DNA from: Trichormus sp. M33_DOE_039
Lineage (GTDB): Bacteria > Cyanobacteriota > Cyanobacteriia > Cyanobacteriales > Nostocaceae
Length of the DNA: 62,260 bases
Assembly (NCBI GenBank): GCA_015296085.1
Contig: DVDT01000110.1
Span: 1 to 62,260 of the forward strand
Direction: 5' to 3'
Both the position numbers and the translations under genes were made by a program. Shown here piece after piece: positions 8,441 to 18,021 of this stretch; position 1 is the stretch's first letter; every line of letters starts with the position of its first letter. Below the pieces are notes generated by a model that was not told where the DNA came from, searched no databases, and saw nothing but the letters and a program-made list of their open reading frames with translations.

Positions 8441-9462
8441 TACAATCCGAGCAATGTCCCTTCACCAGTGATTACTTCACCAATAACAAAAGCTGAAGTA
8501 TCCTCAGCAGCAAAGAATTGAAGTGTTTGTTCTACTTGATGAGGAGGGATGAGCAGTACAAAACCAATCCCCATATTAAAGGTGTTATACATAGCTTCCG
8601 CACTGACAGAGCCGGCTGTTGCCAACCATTGAAAAATCGGCGGAATTGTCCAGCTTTTGGGGTCAATTTGTATAGATTGACCTTTACCCAAACATCTAGG
8701 TAAATTTTCTGGCAAACCCCCACCTGTAATATGTGCCATCCCGTGAATTTCTATGCCTGCTTTTCGTGCTGCTAAAATAGGTTTGACATAGATGCGTGTA
8801 GGTTGGAGGAAGGTTGCACCGATAGTTGCACCACCTAATAATTCTGGTGTGTCATCCCAACTGAAACCGCCATCTGTGACAATCTTCCGTACTAAGCTTA
8901 AACCATTGCTGTGAACACCAGAACTAGCCAGTGCGATCGCTACATCTCCCACTTGCACTTGAGAACCGTCAAGCATTTGGCTTTTTTCCACGATTCCCAC
9001 ACAAAAGCCAGCCAAGTCATACTCACCAACTTGGTAGAAACCCGGCATCTCTGCTGTTTCTCCCCCCAGCAAAGCACAACCAGCTAGCTTACATCCTGAT
9101 GCAATACCAGCTACCACTTGAGTTAGTTGCTCTTTATCTAATTTGCCTGTGGCAACATAATCTAAAAAGAATAAAGGTTCTGCCCCAGAAGTTAAAACAT
9201 CATTGACACACATGGCGACCAAATCAATTCCAACGGTGTCATGACGGTTGAGTGTGTGTGCAATTTTCAGTTTTGTACCTACACCATCCGTTCCAGAAAC
9301 CAACACAGGTTGCTTATAACCACTTGGGAGTTCAAAACAACCCCCAAAGCCACCAAGTCCACCAATCACTTCTGGTCTAAAAGTGCTGTGAACCAAATTG
9401 CGAATTTGATCCACAAAAGCACGACCAGCCTCTACATCAACCCCTGCGTCCCGATAATCCAT
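8440..9462 (-). CDS. purM: Phosphoribosylformylglycinamidine cyclo-ligase
   Basis: AIR synthetase (340 residues) closes the imidazole ring of FGAM with ATP in purine synthesis. The N-terminal start [13 protein letters not shown], the ATP-loop [31 protein letters not shown] and GGETAEMPG are all present. The C-terminal [13 protein letters not shown] motif completes the PurM/AIRS fold. The length is normal. The start codon directly follows a run of TAGTCAATAGTCATT-like heptamers, so the translation start region is built on a short repeat. Confidence 0.97.
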   Translation of the reverse strand: MDYRDAGVDVEAGRAFVDQIRNLVHSTFRPEVIGGLGGFGGCFELPSGYKQPVLVSGTDGVGTKLKIAHTLNRHDTVGIDLVAMCVNDVLTSGAEPLFFLDYVATGKLDKEQLTQVVAGIASGCKLAGCALLGGETAEMPGFYQVGEYDLAGFCVGIVEKSQMLDGSQVQVGDVAIALASSGVHSNGLSLVRKIVTDGGFSWDDTPELLGGATIGATFLQPTRIYVKPILAARKAGIEIHGMAHITGGGLPENLPRCLGKGQSIQIDPKSWTIPPIFQWLATAGSVSAEAMYNTFNMGIGFVLLIPPHQVEQTLQFFAAEDTSAFVIGEVITGEGTLLGL

Positions 9463-9492
9463 AGTTAATAGTAATTAGTCAATAGTCATTAC
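9462..9492. repeat. Heptamer (STRR) repeat at the purM start
   Basis: On the minus strand: TGACTATTGACTAATTACTA then TTAACT and the purM ATG. The units are 7-bp TGACTAT-like copies. Related tracts occur near 59.3 and 60.2-60.4 kb. Confidence 0.7.
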
Positions 9493-9503
9493 AGAAGCAA
9501 TTT

Positions 9504-9554
9504 ATCGCGTCTGTACAATAGTCGCTAGAGACACGATTCATCGCGTCTGTACAA
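9504..9554. repeat. Direct repeat ATCGCGTCTGTACAA
   Basis: Two identical 15-bp copies lie at 9504-9518 and 9540-9554. The ATCGCGTCT core recurs in the hairpin at 51507-51528. Confidence 0.75.
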
Positions 9555-9597
9555 CAATCATTAGTTTTTTCTGTTCTTCCTAATTCCCTTTCCCCTA

Positions 9598-9804
9598 TTA
9601 AAATACTTCTTCTTCCATGCCTCGCCACCATTCGCCTAAATTCATTAAGTCTTGGTGAATATCTGCTAATTCATTAGCGTATTCATCTTCTGAAATGATG
9701 GCTTTGCGTTCTTGGAGTTTTTTGAGCCGCAACTGTACCAATAGCCAGGGTTTGGCTATACCATTGGTTGCTTCCATATATTGTGCAAGTTCTTTGCTAT
9801 TCAT
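9598..9804 (-). CDS. Small acidic hypothetical protein
   Basis: A 68-residue helical protein that I do not recognise by function. It is rich in Glu and Leu (WLLVQLRLKKLQERKAI, DEYANELADIHQDLM) and ends with WWRGMEEEVF. It has no signal peptide or membrane segment and may form a small helical bundle. Position between purM and sodB gives no functional clue. The AT-rich spacing on both sides fits a monocistronic gene. Confidence 0.6.
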   Translation of the reverse strand: MNSKELAQYMEATNGIAKPWLLVQLRLKKLQERKAIISEDEYANELADIHQDLMNLGEWWRGMEEEVF

Positions 9805-9917
9805 AGTTTAAGAATTTTTGCCCTACTTGTTTAAGATATATGAAATTATTGCAGGATGCGATGATACCCCAGCCAGCCAAAGGCGAGTTCTTGACCATCG
9901 CTAAATATTTCAATTAG

Positions 9918-9952
9918 AGAACAAAACAGCCACGATTTATGTCGTGACTGTT
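9918..9952 (-). terminator. sodB rho-independent terminator
   Basis: Minus-strand stem AACAGTCACGA / TCGTGGCTGTT with a 6-nt loop is followed by TTTTGTT. It lies about 40 bp after the sodB stop. Confidence 0.8.
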
Positions 9953-9994
9953 GATTTATGGAAATTTTGGTGAAACTCAAAAGATTACTGCAAA

Positions 9995-10597
9995 TTAAGC
10001 TTTAGCTAAATTTTCAGCAACAAAGTCCCAGTTTACCAATTGATCTAAGAAGTTTTTGATAAATGCTGGACGCGCATTTCTAAAATCGATGTAGTAAGCG
10101 TGTTCCCAAACATCCAGGGTGAGAAGTGCCTTTTTGCCATGAGCTAGAGGGTTCTCTGCGTTTGGTGTTTTAATCACTTTGAGTGTGCCACCATCATCAA
10201 CTAACCAAGCCCAACCACTACCAAACTGAGTTGCAGCAGCGTTAGAAAACTCTTCTGCGAATTTGTCGAAACTACCAAAATCTTTGTCAATTTTAGCAGC
10301 CAATTCACCAGTAGGCGCGCCACCACCTGCGGGTTTCAAGGAATTCCAGAAGAAGGTATGATTCCAAACTTGAGCAGCGTTGTTAAATATCCCTGCTTTA
10401 GAGGGGTCTTTAAAGGAGATTTGAATGACTTCTTCTAGGGATTTATCAGCTAGGTCTGTACCTTCGGTTAGCTTGTTGAGGTTATCTACATAAGCTTTGT
10501 GATGCTTGCCATAGTGATACTCGAAGGTTTCAGCTTTCATGCCATACTGCTCTAGAGCATCAAAGGCGTAAGGTAAGGGGGGTTGAGTGAATGCCAT
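9995..10597 (-). CDS. sodB: Iron superoxide dismutase
   Basis: The enzyme (200 residues) converts superoxide to peroxide and oxygen in the cytoplasm. Metal ligands sit in the family positions: FEYHYGKHHKAY (first His), WNHTFFW (second His), and DVWEHAYY (Asp and third His). The Gln in AAQVWNHTF, which precedes the second His, is the hallmark of the Fe type rather than the Mn type. There is no signal peptide, so this is the cytosolic form. It is followed by a good terminator and is probably monocistronic. Confidence 0.96.
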   Translation of the reverse strand: MAFTQPPLPYAFDALEQYGMKAETFEYHYGKHHKAYVDNLNKLTEGTDLADKSLEEVIQISFKDPSKAGIFNNAAQVWNHTFFWNSLKPAGGGAPTGELAAKIDKDFGSFDKFAEEFSNAAATQFGSGWAWLVDDGGTLKVIKTPNAENPLAHGKKALLTLDVWEHAYYIDFRNARPAFIKNFLDQLVNWDFVAENLAKA

Positions 10598-11069
10598 TTT
10601 ATGAAGTCCTCTCTTTACTGTTTTCCAGTTGAAACCTATTGCGGCAGCTTAGGAAATTACAGGTTTTGTGCCTATTTTTTTTATATCCCTAATACTTAGG
10701 ATATAAAACTTAACATCGTCATTCTACTACCAAAGTGAATACTCATACTCAATTATTTTTAAATAAGTTGTATTACCAAGAATCAGTAATTATAAATCAA
10801 AGCTGACCGTACTTCCTAAGTGTAGCTATTGGTGGCATAGAGCAGAAATTAGGGTATAGGAGGATATTTGGATTAAGTTGTTAAGTGCTAGAAATACTCA
10901 GTCAACTTTGGGTTTAATCTGAAGTGTGAAAATCATCCTTAAGCCAGATGAATTTACTCTCAGATTCTTTACAATGTTATCTGCGAGACTTTTTAAATTT
11001 TGAATGTAGCTAATTTTCAAGTCTGTTTAGAATAACCGTTAATTTCATAGATATAAAGATATAGATATA
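10598..11069. other. AT-rich region upstream of sodB
   Basis: No gene is seen. It should hold the sodB promoter (minus strand). The sequence is AT-rich and has no clear conserved structure until the hairpin at 11070. Confidence 0.4.
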
Positions 11070-11345
11070 AATAGGGAGCAAGTGTTTAAGTTCTTACTCC
11101 CTGAAAAATTGGTTATAGAGATAGGTAGGCAGACAAGGGGGAATTTTCCCTCATCTTCCGAACTCAACAAGTTGCTCAAAGCCCTGTCCCTGCTAACAGC
11201 ACTCACTAATCAGCTTTAGCCCGCCAACCAACCAAATTCTTTCGTGTTTGGCTGTTGACCCTTGCAGATCATCTTCGAGAACTCCTCCAGGGGAGCAAGC
11301 TGTATGGGAGACCGCCTCAGTACCCGTCGCTGACTCACTGCTAAC
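11070..11345. ncRNA. Candidate structured non-coding RNA
   Basis: This block is clearly GC-richer than the flanks and has no convincing reading frame. It contains several complementary segments: AGGGAGCAAG/CTTACTCCCT (11073-11102), CAACAGCCAAA/TTTGGTTGGTTG on the minus strand (about 11230-11265), and CTCCTCCAGGGGAG. It could be a structured RNA such as a 6S-like RNA, read from the minus strand and ended by the 11073-11102 hairpin. I could not match it to a known family, so strand and identity are open. Confidence 0.35.
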
Positions 11346-11412
11346 GGTTAATAGTCAACAGTCAACGAACTTTATGAGGAATGGGCAATTGCAGGGACTT
11401 ATAGTTTAATGA

Positions 11413-13014
11413 CTACTTAGACAAACATTGCTGATAATAGTTAACAATTTGTTCTGTAACATCTGAGATGCTGAGACCATCTGTTTGCAGTTCAATGGCA
11501 TCTGCTGCTTTTTGCAAAGGTGAGACTTTGCGAGTGCTATCTTTCCAATCACGTTCGGCAATATCTCGTTCTAGTTGTTCTAGACTGACTTCTGGCTGAC
11601 CTTGTTTTTGGAAATCCTGTAGACGACGGCGGGCGCGTTCACTCACGGAGGCCGTTAAGAAAATTTTGATTTCAGCATCGGGGAAGACATGAGTACCAAT
11701 GTCTCTACCTTCAGCAACTAAACCGCCTTTTTTACCCCAGCTTTGCTGCTGTTTCACCAAGGCTTCCCGAACAGCAGCTTGGGCAGCGATCGCGGATACT
11801 TGAGAGGTGACTTCAATCGAACGAATGGCTTGGGTAACATCAGTCCCATCAATCCACACGCGCACCGGAGATTGTAAATCTGGGCTAGGGGTCAATTCAA
11901 TCTGACATTTATTTGCTAATTCAGCGATCGCACACTCATCATCAATGGCAAGACCTCGTTCTAGAACTAACCAAGTCATAGCCCGGTACATAGCACCTGT
12001 ATCTAGATAAACTAGACCTAACTTTGCTGCCACTTGACGGGCCACTGTGGATTTTCCAGCCCCGGCCGGCCCATCAATAGCGATGATAGGTTGGCGATCG
12101 CGCAAGATGATATTATCAATCAATCGTGTAGAACCAAGACGAGCTGCGATCGCGAGCATTCCTTCCTCCGTAACTTTATTTAAAGACATTAATGTAGTCG
12201 GTTCAACTAATTCAATATATTCCACTGCTACTTGACTGACCTTGGCTAATTCCTGTTGTACTGCTGCTATTAACTGATGGCGATCGCGTATACCTTTTTG
12301 AAACGCTACTTCAGCTTGTTGCAAGCTGCGATACAATACTGCTGCTTGCTGTTTTTCCTCGGCAGTCAAATACTGGTTACGAGAACTCAAGGCTAAACCT
12401 GAAACTTCCCGCACTATAGGACAAGCTACAATCTCTACTGACAAATTTAAATCAGCCACCAACTGTTTAATGATAGCTAGCTGCTGACCATCCTTTTGTC
12501 CAAAGTAGGCTCGATCAGGTTGTACTAAGTTAAAAAGCTTAGTCACAATCGTCGCCACACCCTGAAAGTGACCCAGCCGAGAACGACCACACAAGCCAGA
12601 TATCATAGCAGATGGAGGGATTACTTGTGTTACCGAAGATTCTTGTATATTCTTCTGGCTGATTCCCATTTCTTCCGGAGTTGGTGCAAAAATCGCATCT
12701 ACACCAGCTTGTTCACATAATTTTTGGTCTTGTTCGAGTGTTCGAGGATAGCGTTCAAAATCTTCATTGGGGCCAAATTGCAAGGGATTGACAAAAATAC
12801 TGACAATCACCGTTGAATTTTCTTGACGCGCCCGTGTAATCAAGCTTAAATGGCCTGCATGCAAACTGCCCATAGTTGGTACTAGACCAATGGCTGTGGG
12901 ATGCCAGCTACTGATTCCATCTAGGACTAGCTCATTTAATCCTGTCAGCTGATTTTCCCAGCGATGTTTATTTAAAAAGCAACGTAAAGCTGCAACCGTT
13001 GTCAACAGGCGCAC
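11413..13014 (-). CDS. panC/cmk: Bifunctional pantothenate synthetase / cytidylate kinase
   Basis: A 533-residue fusion found in cyanobacteria. Residues 1 to about 285 are PanC (pantoate + beta-alanine + ATP to pantothenate), with GLVPTMGSLHAGHLSL, FVNPLQFGPNEDF and the YFGQKDGQQL and LALSSRN motifs. From about residue 310 comes CMK, which phosphorylates CMP/dCMP. Its P-loop is GPAGAGKSTVA at about 316, followed by YLDTGAMYRAMT, GRDIGTHVFPDA and the lid SERARRRL. The start is GTG (MRLLTTVAALRCF), the usual N-terminus of the family. An inverted repeat CCTCCGTT/AACGGAGG at 13045-13073 lies in the leader. Confidence 0.96.
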   Translation of the reverse strand: MRLLTTVAALRCFLNKHRWENQLTGLNELVLDGISSWHPTAIGLVPTMGSLHAGHLSLITRARQENSTVIVSIFVNPLQFGPNEDFERYPRTLEQDQKLCEQAGVDAIFAPTPEEMGISQKNIQESSVTQVIPPSAMISGLCGRSRLGHFQGVATIVTKLFNLVQPDRAYFGQKDGQQLAIIKQLVADLNLSVEIVACPIVREVSGLALSSRNQYLTAEEKQQAAVLYRSLQQAEVAFQKGIRDRHQLIAAVQQELAKVSQVAVEYIELVEPTTLMSLNKVTEEGMLAIAARLGSTRLIDNIILRDRQPIIAIDGPAGAGKSTVARQVAAKLGLVYLDTGAMYRAMTWLVLERGLAIDDECAIAELANKCQIELTPSPDLQSPVRVWIDGTDVTQAIRSIEVTSQVSAIAAQAAVREALVKQQQSWGKKGGLVAEGRDIGTHVFPDAEIKIFLTASVSERARRRLQDFQKQGQPEVSLEQLERDIAERDWKDSTRKVSPLQKAADAIELQTDGLSISDVTEQIVNYYQQCLSK

Positions 13015-13087
13015 AAAAAATACCCCTAGTTCTCTTTTGCCTCTCCTCCGTTAGTTTATCTCTGAAACGGAGGTAAGAAACAACGGC

Positions 13088-13145
13088 AAAAGGAAAAAGG
13101 AGAAAGGCAAAAGACAGTGTTTTACCTTTCTCCTTTTCCCTTTTA
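13088..13145. repeat. AAAAGGAGAAAGG inverted low-complexity repeat
   Basis: A purine arm (13088-13112) and a pyrimidine arm (13122-13145) are nearly complementary and can form a long hairpin. It lies after the RlpA gene (minus strand) and may serve as its transcript end. Confidence 0.6.
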
Positions 13146-13177
13146 AGTTTTTCCTGATTGTTAACCAGTTTCTAAAA

Positions 13178-14287
13178 TTATCGACCTAACACTTCGATTT
13201 TAACTGGTGCAATCCCACTACCAATCATGCCGAGAACTCTGGCGGCACCGGTGGATAAGTCAATGACTCTACCCCGAATGTATGGGCCTCTATCATTGAT
13301 TCGCACTACGACAGAACGACCATTACGAGTGTTGGTAACACGAACTTTTGTGCCGAAAGGTAGACTGCGATGGGCAGCAGTCATGGCTTCGGAATTGAAT
13401 CTCTCGCCGGTTGCAGTGGGTCTACCGTGGAAACCACTACCGTAGAAGGAAGCTACGCCTTGAAAGGTGAGTCTAATATTGCTAGCAATTTGTTGGGGCA
13501 AATTGGCTATAAACTGTGATGAACGTGAACGAGATGGTAAGTTAGCAATTTCTTTGAGAGGAGAAGCGTTACCGATGAGCCTCCGCAGGCGATTTGTTAC
13601 TTGTAACGCGTCTTTAGCTAAGTCATTGGTGGTATCTGCCAGGCGGGTGTTTTGATTAATTTCCACCAATTCTTTGTTGTTGATTTTGATAGTGTAGCGA
13701 TCGCCTGGCTGTTGTTGCACTGAGACACCTTTGTTTTGGGTTTGGCTGGCAACTACAGCTTCGCCTTGTCCCTTCCAACTAACGCTGATTTGATCAGCTT
13801 TCACATTATCCCGGATCATTTGGTTGATCTTGGCCGCCATAAGACCTGCTCTTTGCACTGGGTCATTTTGTAGCGAGCCTGTTTGGATCTTGGCATCCGC
13901 TAAATTTCCTAAACTTGCTACCTGAACTGAGTTCCCAGCATTAAGGGCGTACACCTGCACGCCCTTATCATCTCCAAGTACACCTACTTTCTTTTCAGTG
14001 CTGGCAGTTGATTTAGAACTCAAAAAGGTAATTACAGGAATGTTTCGGATATATAGAGTTGCCGCCCTCTGTCCTCTAATGCTGTGAGTATGAATACTCG
14101 TATTAGCAGCATCAGAAGTATTTCCCCCTGCTGAAGATTTCAACTCACCTACCTTCACTACATCACTAGCTACTGCTTTTGGTGCAGCTAGAGGATCGAG
14201 CTTGGTGGTTTGAGTCCGACCAACTGAGGGTGTCCCCAAAATGGTTACAGACAGGGCAGCAATAGTCCACAAATGTCTTTGATTCAT
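13178..14287 (-). CDS. rlpA: RlpA-type septal ring lytic transglycosylase-like protein
   Basis: A 369-residue exported protein. An N-terminal signal ([18 protein letters not shown]) is followed by about 240 residues without a recognised domain. The C-terminal 95 residues form a double-psi beta-barrel: [53 protein letters not shown]. These are RlpA motifs, including the catalytic-type Asp in NDRGP. RlpA cleaves naked glycan strands in some bacteria, and the SPOR domain of E. coli RlpA is absent here. Only the DPBB part is certain, so the name is used in the family sense. Confidence 0.85.
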   Translation of the reverse strand: MNQRHLWTIAALSVTILGTPSVGRTQTTKLDPLAAPKAVASDVVKVGELKSSAGGNTSDAANTSIHTHSIRGQRAATLYIRNIPVITFLSSKSTASTEKKVGVLGDDKGVQVYALNAGNSVQVASLGNLADAKIQTGSLQNDPVQRAGLMAAKINQMIRDNVKADQISVSWKGQGEAVVASQTQNKGVSVQQQPGDRYTIKINNKELVEINQNTRLADTTNDLAKDALQVTNRLRRLIGNASPLKEIANLPSRSRSSQFIANLPQQIASNIRLTFQGVASFYGSGFHGRPTATGERFNSEAMTAAHRSLPFGTKVRVTNTRNGRSVVVRINDRGPYIRGRVIDLSTGAARVLGMIGSGIAPVKIEVLGR

Positions 14288-15115
14288 GCGTCCGATTTTA
14301 AAGCGACTATAGAACAGCAGTTTCTTAGTTGGTTGGAGCTTGTTACTAATTCAGTTATTAGCAAACTCTCCTAAGATGCGAATTCGTTCCGCTTTTACTT
14401 TCTGTTTATAACTGCAACAGACTAACACGAAGTTTTAGGCTTGGGGATCAGGGTTTTAGCGTAGGAATTACCATGTTTTCCCAATTTAACTTCTCATGGA
14501 AAGGCGCAAAACCTTGTTCAAATGCGGATTTCGCCTATGTAACCTTTTTTTCGATCTACCAGCATTTTATTTACAAAACTTTATATTTCAGAATTTCTGA
14601 AAGGACTAACTTCGGTTATCTAATTACAGTATTTCTGCTTAAAAAATATGTAATATTTTTTATATATATTAATTATTTATATTTTTAATCATAATCCTAT
14701 ATATTACAAACAGGCATCAAAAAAACTACTGAATCCAATTGAGTTTATGTTTTTTTCATATTGTCTCATAACTTCGCTAAGTTAAGCTTTGCAGCTATTA
14801 AATCGGTATCATAAACCGAAAAATTCTATTTCAATTTATATATTTTTTATAATATAGAATATGCAATAATACTTCGTATGTAGCTTAAAGATGTAGTTAC
14901 AGTGACATTACACTACAGTAATCATGAGTAAAAAAAGTACTGTTTACCTGTAGCAGATATTTTATTTGCGCAAAATTGATTTGATGCTTAAGAAATGCCA
15001 AATCACTCTCAAAATTGTGTAGAGTATTTTTACTCTGTATTAAATACTACATCTAGTTTGTAGACTTTAATGCAGTTGTTCAACTAAAGATTTTGCAAAT
15101 CAAGCTATTAGCCTC
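14288..15115. other. AT-rich divergent intergenic region
   Basis: No gene is seen. It holds the promoters of the RlpA gene (minus) and glutaminase (plus). A small hairpin TTTCAGA-ATT-TCTGAAA lies at 14586-14602. An NtcA-type box lies at 15037-15050. An open frame at 14473-14688 has no coding features. Confidence 0.5.
15037..15050. promoter_or_regulatory. NtcA-type box upstream of glutaminase
   Basis: GTATTAAATACTAC matches the NtcA consensus GTA-N8-TAC exactly. It lies 66 bp before the glutaminase ATG. A clear -10 box at the usual 22-bp distance is not seen. NtcA regulates nitrogen genes, which suits the target. Confidence 0.4.
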
Positions 15116-16084
15116 ATGATCAGCACAACAAACCAAGGAGATTTAGAAATAATTACCTCCCCACTTGCCGATGTGATTAATGAATTGCACGCTAAATACA
15201 AGTCATTGCAGGAAGGAATGGTAGCTAACTATATTCCTGAGCTAGCAAAAGTTAATCCAGATTTATTTAGTATTTGTATTGTTACAGTAGATGGTCAAGT
15301 TTACGAAGTTGGTGATTCGCAACAACTATTTACTATCCAGTCAATTTCTAAGGTATTTGCTTACGGACTAGCTTTAGAAGATCATGGACGAGACTATGTG
15401 TTGACGAGAGTGGGAGTAGAACCCACGGGAGACGCATTTAATGCAATTATTCTGGATGAGCAATCAAAGCGACCATATAACCCAATGGTAAACGCAGGAG
15501 CGATCGCCACTACCAGTTTAATCAAAGGCGCGGTAGCAACAGAACGTCTCAATCGCTTACTGGATATGTTCCGTCGCTACATTGGTCATGATGTATTTGT
15601 CGATATTTCCGTTTTTACCTCCGAACGCAGCACCGGACATCGCAACCGTGCAATGGCACATCTGATGCTTAACTTTGGCATGATCAACCAAAATATTGAA
15701 GAAGCCTTAGATTTATATTTTCAACAATGCGCCCTCATGGTGGACTGTCGGGACTTAGCAGTGATGGCGGCGACTTTAGCGAATAGAGGTACAAACCCCA
15801 TCACAGGTGAGCAAGCTGTAGATAAGCGTTATATAAAAGATATCCTCAGCGTCATGTACACCTGTGGAATGTACAATTTTGCTGGTGAGTGGGCTTACAA
15901 AGTTGGTATTCCTGCTAAAAGTGGTGTTTGTGGTGGAATTTTGGCTGTTGTTCCTCATAAGATGGGAATTGCTGTGTTTTCTCCACCCTTAGATCATCGT
16001 GGAAATAGCGTCAGAGGTGTAAAAGTCTGTGAAGAACTATCCCAGCGTTTAGGCTTACATCTATTTGATTGTTCGGGGTCTTAA
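15116..16084 (+). CDS. glsA: Glutaminase
   Basis: The protein (322 residues) hydrolyses glutamine to glutamate and ammonia. It belongs to the beta-lactamase-like serine-dependent glutaminase family. The catalytic S-x-x-K is at residues 76-79 (SISK, in [14 protein letters not shown]). The stretch [17 protein letters not shown] and the C-terminal [13 protein letters not shown] are family hallmarks. The length is close to the usual 305-330. There is no signal peptide. The gene is convergent with the DUF3445 gene, 50 bp apart. The upstream NtcA-like box suggests nitrogen control. Confidence 0.94.
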   Translation: MISTTNQGDLEIITSPLADVINELHAKYKSLQEGMVANYIPELAKVNPDLFSICIVTVDGQVYEVGDSQQLFTIQSISKVFAYGLALEDHGRDYVLTRVGVEPTGDAFNAIILDEQSKRPYNPMVNAGAIATTSLIKGAVATERLNRLLDMFRRYIGHDVFVDISVFTSERSTGHRNRAMAHLMLNFGMINQNIEEALDLYFQQCALMVDCRDLAVMAATLANRGTNPITGEQAVDKRYIKDILSVMYTCGMYNFAGEWAYKVGIPAKSGVCGGILAVVPHKMGIAVFSPPLDHRGNSVRGVKVCEELSQRLGLHLFDCSGS

Positions 16085-16134
16085 CTTTGAAAGCATGGTA
16101 GGAGACAGGAGGTAGTTAGTAGGGTGCGAGTAAT

Positions 16135-17181
16135 TCAGGCTTCGTTTAACCAATCTAAAATACTCGCTTTGCTATCTGCTAAACCTTTATAAATCAATGA
16201 CTCTGGTGACATAGACTCAATTGCAGCACATAGCTTGACTCGTAATCTTGAATCTTGTTTGAGAAAGTTACAATCTCTGAAATAAGTACGAATCGTAAAT
16301 AATGCCGTTTCATACTCTGGTAGCCCCCAAATTACTTGTCGCTCAATTCGCAAGTAAAGTTGGGGATTTTGGGGGTCAAAACTTCTACCTTGCCATTGGC
16401 TAACTAACAAACCGGGTGGTGGTTCAGGATGGTGATTCAGGCGAATGTCTGTACTTAAACCCCAAGCAAAGCGCACCATTGGTTGACGGTAAATCATAGT
16501 ATTGACGATCGCATCTGCCCGGCGATTAATTTTTTCTATCCCCGCCACGGGTGTATGTATGGTGGCAAAGTCTTTACCGATTTTTTCCTCAGCTGACCAA
16601 TGATTGGGATAACACAAATGAATAGCACTCAGCCAATTATGTCCATCTTTACCACAGCAGATGACTGTAATATCTTCTTGTATCTGTGCGGCTAAAGCAT
16701 CGAGAGTAGAAGCGTAAGCAGGAGAAACTGCACTACCCTCGACTCGCTGTAGCTGCCAGTCTGCATCTAGATAAAGTTTTTCGTTGGTCAGTCGGCTATA
16801 AAATATGAAGGTGTTAGCCGTCGATTTTTGGTAGTTAAAATACTGTGGATGCTCTTGTGTGAGACGCTCAACTATCAAACGAGCGATCGCAGTTCGTGGA
16901 GCGTTCCGCAGGAAAGGCGGGGCGTAGCCCATCGCACCTGCTACAGTCTGAGAATAATTATAAGTCTGGTAGTATTTACTCAATCGTTCTGCACGAGCTA
17001 AAAGTTTAGCCTGACGGTAATCAGCAAAATTTTTATCGATTTGAAATACTTGCTGATCAGCTTCACCATTACCGAAACATGAGCCAAATGCCATCATCCC
17101 CGGCTTGACTTCATAGCGTCCATTCATCAGGGGGAAGTAGCAAGCCGGACTATTCAAAGGTGCGACTTTCTGCATTTCCAC
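16135..17181 (-). CDS. DUF3445 heme-dependent N-demethylase-like protein
   Basis: A 348-residue protein of the DUF3445 type. The family hallmark is the C-terminal segment LRIERQVIWGLPEYETALFTIRTY, seen here split as LYLRIERQVIWGLPE and then TALFTIRTYF, with HTPVAGIEKI and RADAIVNTMI before it. Some family members are heme-dependent oxidative N-demethylases; whether this one is active is unknown. Residues 84-100 (GYAPPF, LRNAPR) are encoded by a Nostoc-type dispersed repeat inserted in frame and ending in GCGATCGC. There is no signal peptide. Confidence 0.8.
   Translation of the reverse strand: MEMQKVAPLNSPACYFPLMNGRYEVKPGMMAFGSCFGNGEADQQVFQIDKNFADYRQAKLLARAERLSKYYQTYNYSQTVAGAMGYAPPFLRNAPRTAIARLIVERLTQEHPQYFNYQKSTANTFIFYSRLTNEKLYLDADWQLQRVEGSAVSPAYASTLDALAAQIQEDITVICCGKDGHNWLSAIHLCYPNHWSAEEKIGKDFATIHTPVAGIEKINRRADAIVNTMIYRQPMVRFAWGLSTDIRLNHHPEPPPGLLVSQWQGRSFDPQNPQLYLRIERQVIWGLPEYETALFTIRTYFRDCNFLKQDSRLRVKLCAAIESMSPESLIYKGLADSKASILDWLNEA
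16883..16936. repeat. In-frame dispersed repeat inside the DUF3445 gene
   Basis: The stretch carries GCGATCGC, GGAGCGTTCCGCAGGAAAGG and GGCGTAGCCCATCGC. It keeps the reading frame and adds about 15 residues. A related GGCTACGCC...GGAGGCGATCGC piece lies in the PhoD-like gene near 36646. Confidence 0.6.
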
Positions 17182-17329
17182 AAACTAGCTGTTGTCAAGA
17201 AGTGCTATTTATATTGATGTTTACGTAAGAGTAGTTGAGTTATATGGGCAATTGTCTCACACGGAAATCGCGATCGCTAACAGAAATAATTGCCCCTGTA
17301 GCTAAATTCTGCTCAAACCGATTCAATGC

Positions 17330-17602
17330 TTATGCCAATCGTTCATTAATGATTTCGTAACTTTCGTTCCCTAATCGAAACAGAATTACGCTTGGTAATG
17401 TCGCGCCACTCACTGCTAACAAGTAACCAAAATCCAAGTCTACTTTTAGTAACACTCGTTCCTCTAAACGAGCTTTTACCAAAATTTCATCATCGGGTAG
17501 TGTTTCGAGACCTTCTTCAACCAGATGTACTGCATCATAACCCGCAGCTTTTAACCAATTTACGGTACGTGGCGAGATACCCATATCTGCCAGAAATTTC
17601 AT
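17330..17602 (-). CDS. DUF5615 PIN-like toxin
   Basis: A 90-residue PIN-like protein of the Mut7-C/DUF5615 class. It starts MKFLADMGISPRTVNWL (first acidic residue D6), and has AGYDAVHL, then DDEILVKARLEERVLLKVDLDFG (acidic cluster) and LPSVILFRLG. Such proteins are predicted ribonucleases and are usually paired with a DUF433 antitoxin, which is exactly the upstream gene. The start ATG overlaps the antitoxin stop by 4 bp, so translation is probably coupled. The usual D-N-x-L start reads D-M-G-I here. Confidence 0.88.
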   Translation of the reverse strand: MKFLADMGISPRTVNWLKAAGYDAVHLVEEGLETLPDDEILVKARLEERVLLKVDLDFGYLLAVSGATLPSVILFRLGNESYEIINERLA

Positions 17603-17838
17603 CCCACCTTTTCACCCACTATGGGATAAACTTGTTCGCGTGCCAACCAAGCCGCATACATTAATGACTGTTGAACATCTTCTGGTTCTAAATATGGATA
17701 ATCTTCGATAATTTCTGCCACAGTTTTGCCATTGGCAACCAAATTCAAAATTAACGAAACTGGAACTCGCATTCCCCGAATACAAGCTTGTCCAGCCATG
17801 ATGCGGGGGTCAAATGTAATGCGGTCAAAACCTAACAT
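17599..17838 (-). CDS. DUF433 antitoxin
   Basis: A 79-residue DUF433 protein. The family core is complete: ITFDPRIMAGQACIRGMRVPVSLIL, then VANGKTVAEIIEDYPYLEPEDVQQSLMYAAWLA. DUF433 folds as a small winged-helix-like domain and is the usual antitoxin partner of DUF5615 PIN-like toxins. It is the first gene of the two-gene unit, which is the common order. It may also bind its own promoter, but no operator was identified in the short region upstream. Confidence 0.9.
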   Translation of the reverse strand: MLGFDRITFDPRIMAGQACIRGMRVPVSLILNLVANGKTVAEIIEDYPYLEPEDVQQSLMYAAWLAREQVYPIVGEKVG

Positions 17839-18021
17839 GATGTAATTCTCCTACCGTGATTAGGGTTAGGGGTGTAGGGGTGTGGGGGTGTAGGAGAAAG
17901 ATATCTTTCATCTATGACTGTGAAATTTTTTCATCGGGACTGCCTTTTGACTGTGGGACGCAAAAATCAGTGATATTTCTTAGAATGAGATTAGGTAAAT
18001 TTATAAAGTTACCTTAAAGTT

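Noticed and set aside
11300-11330. GGGAGACCGCC resembling part of a cobalamin riboswitch
   Set aside because: Only one short box fits; the other conserved B12 segments are missing and no B12 gene follows.
14473-14688. 71-residue open frame before glutaminase
   Set aside because: Very AT-rich, composed of Tyr/Phe/Ile runs, no ribosome site or known domain. Looks like chance.
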